DNA from: Thermoplasmata archaeon | GTDB taxonomy: Archaea; Thermoplasmatota; Thermoplasmata; Thermoplasmatales; Thermoplasmataceae | NCBI GenBank assembly: GCA_021850835.1 | Contig: JAJZKS010000143.1 | Span: 1-5,181, forward strand | DNA: 5,181 nucleotides | Direction of reading: 5' to 3' | Shown here: one piece after another, positions 1 through 5,033 of the stretch | How the letters are laid out: each line of letters begins with the position of its first letter | Numbering within the stretch: the first letter of the stretch is position 1 | Notes under the pieces: model-generated | Told to the model about the DNA's origin: nothing | The model's input: the letters and a program-made list of their open reading frames with translations, nothing else | The model's database searches: none | Program-made: the position numbers and the translations under genes

Positions 1-1026
1 CCGCAGGACATCATAATTCCTTACGAATCAGCAGATTACATAATCAAGGTCTCCCAGTTCATTGATGACCTTCTTGTGAGGTATTACAACCATCCGCCCT
101 TCTACATGTGCAGGGAAAGGGAGGACATCATTGGGCAGCTTGTGATTGGGCTTGCCCCGCACACTTCCGGTGGCATACTTGGAAGGATAATCGGGTTTGC
201 AGATGTAAGCGGCTGTTATGCGCACCCGTTTTTCCATGCCGCAAAGAGGAGAAACTGCGACGGCGATGAAGATTCCATCATGCTACTGCTTGACGGGCTT
301 ATAAATTTCTCTAAGGAATACCTTCCATCCACAAGAGGAGGCCTTATGGATGCCCCCCTGGTTCTTACGGTTCAGCTTAACCCTGATGAGGTAGACAAGG
401 AGGCAATGAACGTGGACACACTTTCTGAATATCCTCTGGAATTCTATGAAGCAGCCAACCAGGGCAAATCTCCGTCTGAGGTTGAGGAAATGATGATGAC
501 CATGGGCGTCAGGCTGAAGAAGACAGGCACTATCCTGAATTCGGGATACAGCACAGAGACAAAGGACATAAGCAGTGGCGTCAGGGTATGCTCCTACAAA
601 TCAATAGATTCCATGGAGGAGAAGATCGAAAGACAGCTATCGCTTGCAAGGAGGATCCGCGCAGTGGATGAGGATGATGTTGCCACAAGGGTCCTGAATT
701 CTCATTTCCTTCCGGATATGTACGGCAACTTCAGGAGTTTCTTCTCCCAGGAATTCAGGTGCACAAAGTGCAATACAAAATACAGAAGGGTCCCGCTTTC
801 CGGGAAATGCCACAGGTGCGGGAACCACAGCATATCCCTGACGATCCACAAGGGCAGCATCATAAAGTACATGGCTGAGACCATCAAGATTTCAGAAGAT
901 TTCGACCTCCCATGGTCACTTGACATAAGGATTGACAACCTTGTGAGAACTATACGGGGTACTTTTAACCTTGAAGAGGATAAGCCTGACAACTCACTGG
1001 CAAGATTCATGGAGGAAGAAATTTGA
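1..1026 (+). CDS. polC: DNA polymerase D large subunit (DP2), C-terminal part
   Basis: This is the 3' part of the catalytic subunit of the archaeal replicative polymerase PolD, which works with the exonuclease subunit DP1 and the clamp PCNA. The frame is open from base 1, so the start lies upstream, and 341 residues are visible. Residues 85-91 read NCDGDED, the DP2 active-site loop whose aspartates bind the catalytic metals. It follows a conserved stretch with HPFFHAAKRR. Residues 254-273 hold a zinc-binding CxxC-12-CxxC pair (CTKC ... CHRC). The last residues, DNSLARFM (330-337), look like a degenerate PCNA-interacting peptide, as expected at a DP2 C-terminus; that reading is inference. The gene ends at TGA 1024-1026, overlapping the next start by 4 bases. 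Only the N-terminal region is missing, because of the window edge. There is no sign of an intein in the visible part. Confidence 0.95.
   Translation, partial: PQDIIIPYESADYIIKVSQFIDDLLVRYYNHPPFYMCREREDIIGQLVIGLAPHTSGGILGRIIGFADVSGCYAHPFFHAAKRRNCDGDEDSIMLLLDGLINFSKEYLPSTRGGLMDAPLVLTVQLNPDEVDKEAMNVDTLSEYPLEFYEAANQGKSPSEVEEMMMTMGVRLKKTGTILNSGYSTETKDISSGVRVCSYKSIDSMEEKIERQLSLARRIRAVDEDDVATRVLNSHFLPDMYGNFRSFFSQEFRCTKCNTKYRRVPLSGKCHRCGNHSISLTIHKGSIIKYMAETIKISEDFDLPWSLDIRIDNLVRTIRGTFNLEEDKPDNSLARFMEEEI
1011..1015 (+). promoter_or_regulatory. Shine-Dalgarno site for the GPN GTPase
   Basis: GGAGG lies inside the last codons of polC, 7 bases before the TTG at 1023. It is complementary to the usual archaeal 16S 3' end. 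It decides the TTG start, since the next in-frame ATG would remove the Walker A motif. Confidence 0.75.
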
Positions 1027-1802
1027 TAGGAAGCCTTTTTGTAACCGGCCCTGCGGGCACAGGCAAATCTACATTCTGCGGAGCGCTAAAGGATTGGCTT
1101 GTTTCCAATGACTACAATGCCGCAATCGTCAACCTTGACCCCGGCTCTGAGTTTACGCCATATGAACCAGATATAGACATCAGGGAGGTAATCTCACTGA
1201 GCCAGATCATGTCTGAATTCAACCTCGGGCCCAATGGTGCCCAGATAGTGGGGGCTGATCTAATACTGGAGAACACAGAATTCATAGAAAATGCCCTGAA
1301 GGAATTTGATGACTACTATGTCATATTCGACACTCCAGGGCAAATTGAGCTCTTCAGCTTCAGGCCGGGAAGCCCCCTACTTGTGGACAAACTTTCACAA
1401 GGCAAGGCCATGGTGGCTTTTGTAACTGACGCAGTCCTTTCATCATCCCCCTCAGGGTTCATATCGCAGAAGATGCTCTACGGTTCAGTTATGTCCAGGT
1501 TCTTCAAACCCATGCTCTTCGTTCTTAACAAAACGGATCTCATCACGGACGAAGACCTGAAGAACATAAAGAGCTGGGAGGAATCTCCGGGCCAGCTGTA
1601 TGATGCCTTCATGGACGAGAAGCAAGAGATGGTCAAGGATTACTTCTCATCGGTGCTAAACGCCTTTCAGGAGAGCAGGATGATCAGCAAGATTTTATCA
1701 GTTTCCTCCAAAGATTTTGCAGGATTTGAGGATATTTACTCGGAAATGTCGCTCTTCTTCATGGGTGGTTCTGATGCCGATACCATGTACCGCGACGACT
1801 GA
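1023..1802 (+). CDS. GPN-loop GTPase (archaeal Gpn/XAB1 family)
   Basis: This is a soluble P-loop GTPase of the archaeal/eukaryotic GPN family, 259 residues, close to the usual archaeal length of about 250. G1/Walker A is GPAGTGKST (9-17). The family-defining Gly-Pro-Asn insertion is at 69-71, in NLGPNGA. G3 is DTPGQIE (103-109), G4 is NKTD (169-172), and a G5-like SVSSK occurs near residue 226. GPN proteins form homodimers in which the GPN loop reaches into the partner's active site. Eukaryotic members help assemble and import RNA polymerase II; the archaeal role is not settled. The start is TTG at 1023, supported by GGAGG 7 bases upstream and by Walker A beginning at residue 9. The 4-base overlap with polC (TTGA) implies co-transcription and probably translational coupling with the polymerase subunit. 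Confidence 0.93.
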   Translation: MIGSLFVTGPAGTGKSTFCGALKDWLVSNDYNAAIVNLDPGSEFTPYEPDIDIREVISLSQIMSEFNLGPNGAQIVGADLILENTEFIENALKEFDDYYVIFDTPGQIELFSFRPGSPLLVDKLSQGKAMVAFVTDAVLSSSPSGFISQKMLYGSVMSRFFKPMLFVLNKTDLITDEDLKNIKSWEESPGQLYDAFMDEKQEMVKDYFSSVLNAFQESRMISKILSVSSKDFAGFEDIYSEMSLFFMGGSDADTMYRDD

Positions 1803-1825
1803 ATAATTTATTTAGTGTGGATTAA

Positions 1826-1847
1826 AAAAGGGCATGGTGAGCCTTTT
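1826..1847 (+). terminator. Possible weak hairpin after the GTPase gene
   Basis: AAAAGGGC and GCCTTTT flank a 7-base loop, giving a short stem with one bulged G, 24 bases after the GTPase stop. It could mark the transcript end. Archaeal termination relies mainly on T-tracts, which are short here, so support is weak. Confidence 0.25.
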
Positions 1848-1875
1848 AATAACCCCCTATAAAAACACGAATAAT

Positions 1876-1888
1876 ACTGTTTTTAAAG
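1876..1888 (+). promoter_or_regulatory. Candidate upstream TATA box
   Basis: ACTGTTTTTAAAGC resembles an archaeal TATA element in an AT-rich spacer. It would place a transcription start near 1908-1912, inside or just after the inverted repeat at 1894-1908. It may be an alternative promoter for the small zinc-finger gene, giving a leader of about 40 bases. Confidence 0.3.
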
Positions 1889-1893
1889 CTTAT

Positions 1894-1908
1894 TGTACAA
1901 TTGGTACA
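1894..1908. repeat. Inverted repeat TGTAC-N5-GTACA
   Basis: TGTAC AATTG GTACA is a perfect 5-base inverted repeat around a 5-base centre. It sits between two candidate TATA boxes and 42 bases before the zinc-finger gene's ATG. Its position fits an operator for a dimeric regulator, but no family is recognisable and chance cannot be excluded. Confidence 0.35.
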
Positions 1909-1912
1909 GTTC

Positions 1913-1927
1913 AGAAAAATGTTTTAA
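1913..1927 (+). promoter_or_regulatory. BRE/TATA-like promoter of the zinc-finger gene
   Basis: A purine/A-rich BRE-like AGAAAA (1913-1918) precedes TGTTTTAA (1920-1927), whose centre is about 26 bases before the ATG at 1950. That spacing would start transcription at or next to the ATG, giving a leaderless mRNA, which agrees with the lack of a Shine-Dalgarno site there. Confidence 0.5.
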
Positions 1928-1949
1928 GGAACCAGACCTCTCAAGTTGC

Positions 1950-2165
1950 ATGGCTGCCAAACATCACTGCATAATCTGTGGAACCCTGATATATGGCGGG
2001 ATGTATTGCTCCAGCTGTTCAAGGGAGATCGTCCGAACCCGCACTCTGGACGACGAAACGCTAGAGGACTGGATCTCAAGGATAAGGTTCAGCACCGGTA
2101 GAATCAAGGAAGGCTTGAAAAGAAACATTGCCCTGGATTCATTTGATTCTGCTCAGATACATTAG
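1950..2165 (+). CDS. Small zinc-finger protein, function unknown
   Basis: I do not recognise this 71-residue protein. The visible signature is two cysteine knuckles, CIIC (7-10) and CSSC (20-23), separated by nine residues, which should bind one zinc ion as a compact ribbon. The second half is mostly charged and probably helical (LDDETLEDWISRIRF, 33-47), then basic around 51-58 (RIKEGLKR). There is no membrane segment or signal peptide. Such a layout suits a nucleic-acid-binding or protein-docking factor, but that is only inference. I chose the ATG at 1950. The frame is open back to a TTG at 1893, but the extra 19 residues have no ribosome site and would overlap the inverted repeat, while the ATG lies about 26 bases after a TATA-like box. 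It stands alone, 147 bases after the GTPase gene and 120 before sodN. Confidence 0.65.
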   Translation: MAAKHHCIICGTLIYGGMYCSSCSREIVRTRTLDDETLEDWISRIRFSTGRIKEGLKRNIALDSFDSAQIH

Positions 2166-2240
2166 AGTTAGTGGCTTCAGTTTCAGAATGTTCCATCAGG
2201 CCAACCAATTTCATTGCATTTACTTGAATCCCTTTTTCCT

Positions 2241-2254
2241 AGCAAATTTTTTAA
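2241..2254 (+). promoter_or_regulatory. BRE/TATA-like promoter of sodN
   Basis: AGCAAA (BRE-like) followed by TTTTTTAA lies 32 to 45 bases before the GTG of sodN. A start about 25 bases downstream would fall near 2274-2277, at the edge of the AGGTGA site, so the leader would be very short. A second AT-rich stretch (ATTATAATTT, 2266-2275) is too close to the start codon to serve as the TATA box. The T-tracts at 2233-2237 and 2247-2252 could also end the upstream transcript. Confidence 0.45.
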
Positions 2255-2275
2255 TGTCTGAAATCATTATAATTT

Positions 2276-2281
2276 AGGTGA
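2276..2281 (+). promoter_or_regulatory. Shine-Dalgarno site of sodN
   Basis: AGGTGA ends 4 bases before the GTG at 2286 and matches the anti-Shine-Dalgarno sequence well. It fixes the GTG start and with it a 23-residue propeptide. Confidence 0.7.
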
Positions 2282-2285
2282 AATC

Positions 2286-2804
2286 GTGAAAGAAAACAAC
2301 ACTTTAGCAAAACTCCTTGGAGCAATGGAAGACAAGTATGATACAGCATACGCGCACTGCGATTACCCATGCGGAATTTATGATCCACATCTGGCCCAGC
2401 TTTCTGCATTGACTGTGGTAAGAATGGTAGACCTCATGAACGCTATCCCCAAGCCGAAGCCGGAGAACCCCAACGAACTTCTGGATTACGTGCATGACAT
2501 GGCCAGGGCAGTGGAAGTCAAGGAAAAACACGCTGAGCTTTGCAAGCACGAGATAAGGATCATCTGGGGAGATTTCATCAAGCCTGAGCATGTAAAAGCT
2601 CACCCTGACCTGCATGAGATAGTGTTCAACATCATGAAGTTCGGCGGAAAATCAAAGCAGGAACCAGACAGGGATGCTGCTATGAAGCTCCTTAATGAAG
2701 TAAACAAATTCTCAGAGATATTCTGGGAAATAAAGGGCGTCAAGACAAAGAGGGCGAAAGCACCTTACGATCCACACGAAGAAGTAGTTTACCCGCAGCT
2801 TTGA
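2286..2804 (+). CDS. sodN: Nickel superoxide dismutase precursor (SodN)
   Basis: This enzyme dismutates superoxide to oxygen and hydrogen peroxide at a single nickel held by the N-terminal hook of the mature chain; family members are homohexamers of four-helix bundles. Residues 24-34 read HCDYPCGIYDP, the nickel hook HCxxPCGxY: mature His1, Cys2 and Cys6 are ligands and Tyr9 gates the site. The nickel is bound by the free amino group of His1, so residues 1-23 (ending in DTAYA) must be removed. This propeptide has no hydrophobic or twin-arginine stretch, which points to cytoplasmic maturation. The mature chain is 149 residues, longer than the 117 of Streptomyces. Mature position 17 is Ser, where the Streptomyces enzyme has Glu (recalled from memory). 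The start is GTG at 2286, with AGGTGA upstream. The stop lies 1 base before sodX, so the two are almost certainly co-transcribed. The hook is highly diagnostic. Confidence 0.95.
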   Translation: MKENNTLAKLLGAMEDKYDTAYAHCDYPCGIYDPHLAQLSALTVVRMVDLMNAIPKPKPENPNELLDYVHDMARAVEVKEKHAELCKHEIRIIWGDFIKPEHVKAHPDLHEIVFNIMKFGGKSKQEPDRDAAMKLLNEVNKFSEIFWEIKGVKTKRAKAPYDPHEEVVYPQL

Positions 2805-2805
2805 A

Positions 2806-3123
2806 TTGTGGACCCCCATTAAAGTCGTAAAGATCAGCGGAAACAGCATGGTACCCTATGCTAAGGATGGGGACTATGCTGTTTCAACCAAATTTTTTTT
2901 CAGTATCGGCGCAGGGGATGTCCTCGTTTTCCGCAGCCCCGTTGATGGCATGGTTCTCATAAAACGCGTTCGCAGCCTTGAAAAATCAGATGACGGCACC
3001 AAATTTTTTATGGAAGGGGACAACAGGATGAGGAGCACTGATAGCAACACATTCGGGGCCATATCCAGAAAATCAATAATAGGTAAGGTTATTTTCATTG
3101 CACGAGGGAAACACCCAGAATGA
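2806..3123 (+). CDS. sodX: SodX-like peptidase for NiSOD maturation
   Basis: This is a 105-residue S24/S26-type serine peptidase, expected to cut the SodN propeptide between Ala23 and His24. The nucleophile is Ser14 in SGNSMVP (11-17) and the general base is Lys53 in VLIKRV (50-55). Residues 70-83 carry the signal-peptidase box E pattern (EGDNR ... STDS). There is no membrane anchor, unlike true signal peptidase I, which fits a cytoplasmic partner for a precursor without an export signal. In bacteria sodX lies beside sodN and is needed for active enzyme. The start is TTG at 2806, 1 base after the sodN stop. No convincing Shine-Dalgarno site is seen, so translation probably depends on termination of sodN. 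Starting at the ATG at 2848 would delete the catalytic serine, which excludes it. A run of eight T (2893-2900) encodes part of a Phe stretch. Confidence 0.9.
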   Translation: MWTPIKVVKISGNSMVPYAKDGDYAVSTKFFFSIGAGDVLVFRSPVDGMVLIKRVRSLEKSDDGTKFFMEGDNRMRSTDSNTFGAISRKSIIGKVIFIARGKHPE

Positions 3124-3143
3124 GCAAAATGGTCTTTCATCGC

Positions 3144-3174
3144 AGGAATGATTCCTCTAATCGAGAGGGGAATC
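3144..3174. terminator. Overlapping inverted repeats between convergent genes
   Basis: AGGAAT-G-ATTCCT (3144-3156) is a perfect 6-base inverted repeat with a 1-base centre. An alternative pairing joins GATTCCTCT (3150-3158) with AGAGGGGAATC (3164-3174), with two extra G. Both sit in or at the 33-base gap between the sodX stop and the permease stop and could help end both convergent transcripts. There is no strong T-tract. Confidence 0.3.
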
Positions 3175-4245
3175 CTCATTTTCTCCTGGTTCTGGAAAAA
3201 TTTCTTCAATTTTCATGTATTTGTAATATGCCATGGAGAACAGCCATGTCAGGGTAAAAATGGCCACTATAAAATAACCTATCTCAGAAAAGTTCAGACC
3301 AAGAACCCAGGTCCAGAATGCACCAGAAGGCCTGAGTTCCATTGAGAACACCTGAAGTACCTCCACTGAACCAATTGCAAGGGCGACCATGACCGATATC
3401 ACTGTCAATGTAAGGTTGTAGTATATTTTCCTGATTGGCCGTTGAAATGCCCAACCATATGCCTTTCTCATGGCAATTCCATCAGTGGTGTCCACAAGAA
3501 CCATGCCGCAGGTGAACATGAATGGCAGCACAAGTATCATCCAGAGGGGAACAGCTCCTGACACATCCGCACCAACACTGATGGCAATGAGGGCGACCTC
3601 GCTGGCTGTGTCAAAACCCAGACCAAAAAGCACCCCGATGGGGTAAATCTGCCATGGCTTGTTCACAACCCGGAACAGGGGATGGAAGTACCTGTTTAAT
3701 AAGCCCCTTCTTGAAAGCAAATCTTCAATGTCCAGTGTTTCCCCGTTTCCTTCGCGGAGGTTTCTGTAAATTCTATAGATTCCAAGAGCTATGACCACAT
3801 TCATCAGCCCGATAATCCAGAGAAAGGCTCCTGATACTGCCGTACCAATTATGGCCCCATTTGCCTGCAGGGCTGGTATTCCACCGGCTACTGTCCTTGT
3901 GAAGAAAATCAGTGCCACTATGAGGGTAACAACCACAGTCGAATGCCCGAGGGAAAACCATGTTCCAACAGACACAGTATTTTTTCCCTCCTGCATAAGC
4001 TTCCTGACAGTATTGTCTATTGCTGCAATATGGTCTGCGTCGACCCCGTGCCTCAGGCCAAGGACATATGCAACTATGGCGAGCCCTGCAAGAATCACCG
4101 AAGTTCTGCCTATTAATATGGATGCAGCAATACCAGATGCTGTTGCAAGAGCTATGGGAACATAAAGCAAGAGAGCCCTGCCAGAACCTGGCCCAGTTTC
4201 ATCGTGGTGATGTTCGCGAGCCTTGGTTTCCGGAATACCAGACAT
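3157..4245 (-). CDS. nicT: Nickel/cobalt permease, NiCoT family
   Basis: This is a high-affinity secondary importer of Ni(II), and perhaps Co(II), in the cytoplasmic membrane; 362 residues from the chosen start, within the family range. The NiCoT signature HX4DH is present as RHGVDADHI (H66, D71, H72) in an early membrane helix. Other family motifs are SLGHSTVV (98-105), LGFDTASE (209-216) and GMVLVDTTD (247-255). About eight hydrophobic segments are visible, roughly at 24-44, 48-64, 101-117, 130-157, 200-226, 232-252, 278-300 and 321-341. A histidine-rich N-terminus (EHHHDE, 11-16) may bind metal. I chose the ATG at 4245, with GGAG and AGGAAA 8-20 bases upstream. An ATG at 4281 adding 12 residues is equally possible. 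The frame stays open to 4587, but that part is antisense to the glycosylase gene. It converges on sodN-sodX, which needs nickel, so nickel is the likelier substrate. Confidence 0.92.
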   Translation of the reverse strand: MSGIPETKAREHHHDETGPGSGRALLLYVPIALATASGIAASILIGRTSVILAGLAIVAYVLGLRHGVDADHIAAIDNTVRKLMQEGKNTVSVGTWFSLGHSTVVVTLIVALIFFTRTVAGGIPALQANGAIIGTAVSGAFLWIIGLMNVVIALGIYRIYRNLREGNGETLDIEDLLSRRGLLNRYFHPLFRVVNKPWQIYPIGVLFGLGFDTASEVALIAISVGADVSGAVPLWMILVLPFMFTCGMVLVDTTDGIAMRKAYGWAFQRPIRKIYYNLTLTVISVMVALAIGSVEVLQVFSMELRPSGAFWTWVLGLNFSEIGYFIVAIFTLTWLFSMAYYKYMKIEEIFPEPGENEDSPLD

Positions 4246-4282
4246 TGTGAATTTCCTGCTCCATGAGTATTTTCCTTCCATA

Positions 4283-4322
4283 TTAATAGGATGTGAACTT
4301 TTGCAAAGAAACGTTTTAATCG
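4283..4322 (-). promoter_or_regulatory. Probable promoter region of the nickel permease
   Basis: Read on the minus strand, two AT-rich elements occur: GATTAAAAC near 4322-4314 and CTATTAAT near 4290-4283. The first would start transcription around 4293 and suits the ATG at 4281; the second would start around 4260 and suits the ATG at 4245. The sequence does not decide between them. Confidence 0.35.
4305..4320 (+). promoter_or_regulatory. BRE/TATA-like promoter of the glycosylase gene
   Basis: AAAGAAAC (BRE-like) followed by GTTTTAAT (4313-4320) is centred about 26 bases before the ATG at 4343, which would give a leaderless transcript; no Shine-Dalgarno site is present. The same AT-rich core could serve the divergent permease gene, so the two may compete or be co-regulated. 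Confidence 0.5.
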
Positions 4323-4342
4323 CAATCAATATAATCTGATGA

Positions 4343-5008
4343 ATGGAGTCCCTCTCACCGGTAAATGAAACCAATAAGCAGCAGGAGTCAATTCTTGAAA
4401 GGGTCAGACAGCTGGTTTCCTCTCCTTTTGCACAGGACGTTAACAGGAGGGCAGATGAATTCATGGCCTTCAAGTCTGCAACCAAGGAGAGTATTTTCGG
4501 AGAACTGTGCTTCTGCCTCCTCACAGCAAACACTTCTGCGGAGATGGGTGTGAGGACCCAACAGGCCATTGGAACTGATGGTTTCATAAATCTGGACCAG
4601 GCTGAACTGAGAAATGCCCTCAGGAACGCAAAGTACAGGTTCTACAACCTGAGAAGCGAGTTTATAGTGCAATCGAGGTGGATAATTGACGAACTTCCTG
4701 CACTCATAAATTCGGATGATCCATTCAGCAGCAGGGAATACCTCATAGAAAACATCAAGGGTATCGGTTACAAGGAAGCTTCCCATTTCCTGAGGAATGT
4801 GGGTGTGTTCAGCTTCGCCATCCTTGATAAACATATTTTGAGGATGCTTCTTTCCCAGAAGCCGGATCTTAATATCAAGGTTGCTTCAAGGAAGAATTAT
4901 CTGGCTACAGAGCAGGTTATTCTACAGATGGCAGACGATATGGGGCTTCAACCAGGGATACTTGACCTCTTTATGTGGAAAATCGCTACTGGAAAGCTAA
5001 TAAAATAG
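4343..5008 (+). CDS. ogg: 8-oxoguanine DNA glycosylase/lyase, archaeal Ogg2 type
   Basis: This base-excision repair enzyme removes 8-oxoguanine from DNA and then cleaves the abasic site through a Schiff base. The 221-residue protein belongs to the HhH-GPD superfamily. The helix-hairpin-helix is KGIGYKEASHFLR (139-151) with catalytic Lys144. The activating aspartate is Asp162 in AILDKHILR. Their 18-residue spacing equals that of Lys129 and Asp147 in the Methanocaldococcus enzyme (from memory). The N-terminal helical part carries the family stretch LCFCLLTANTSAE (55-67). The protein ends in Lys221, matching the conserved C-terminal lysine that recognises the oxidised base in Ogg2. No iron-sulphur cluster cysteines follow, unlike endonuclease III. 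The ATG at 4343 lies 26 bases after a TATA-like box and appears leaderless. It is divergent from the nickel permease and 25 bases before the next gene, which may share its transcript. Confidence 0.93.
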   Translation: MESLSPVNETNKQQESILERVRQLVSSPFAQDVNRRADEFMAFKSATKESIFGELCFCLLTANTSAEMGVRTQQAIGTDGFINLDQAELRNALRNAKYRFYNLRSEFIVQSRWIIDELPALINSDDPFSSREYLIENIKGIGYKEASHFLRNVGVFSFAILDKHILRMLLSQKPDLNIKVASRKNYLATEQVILQMADDMGLQPGILDLFMWKIATGKLIK

Positions 5009-5033
5009 CCCGCCATGTTATCCTAGATTGGGC

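Noticed and set aside
1893..1949. TTG start giving 19 extra residues on the zinc-finger protein
   Set aside because: No ribosome site; it would place coding sequence over the inverted repeat and the TATA-like box that fits the ATG at 1950.
1803..1949. tRNA or other structured RNA in the spacer
   Set aside because: No cloverleaf, T-loop or anticodon stem could be found; only short AT-rich boxes and one inverted repeat.
2304..2615. Minus-strand open frame of 103 codons
   Set aside because: Fully antisense to sodN, no recognisable domain; a shadow of the coding strand's codon bias.
2874..3209. Minus-strand open frame of 111 codons across sodX
   Set aside because: Overlaps sodX and the end of the permease gene; composition looks like a complementary-strand artefact.
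3148..3345. Plus-strand 65-codon frame after sodX
   Set aside because: Overlaps the conserved 3' part of the permease gene and shows no motif or convincing start signal.
3791..4165. Plus-strand open frame of 124 codons
   Set aside because: Antisense to the permease's transmembrane region and without family features.
4282..4587. N-terminal extension of the nickel permease frame
   Set aside because: The frame is open, but it lies antisense to the well-supported glycosylase gene, shows no NiCoT-like sequence and lies upstream of the likely promoter.
4388..4834. Minus-strand open frame of 148 codons
   Set aside because: Antisense to the glycosylase gene, whose catalytic motifs are intact on the plus strand.
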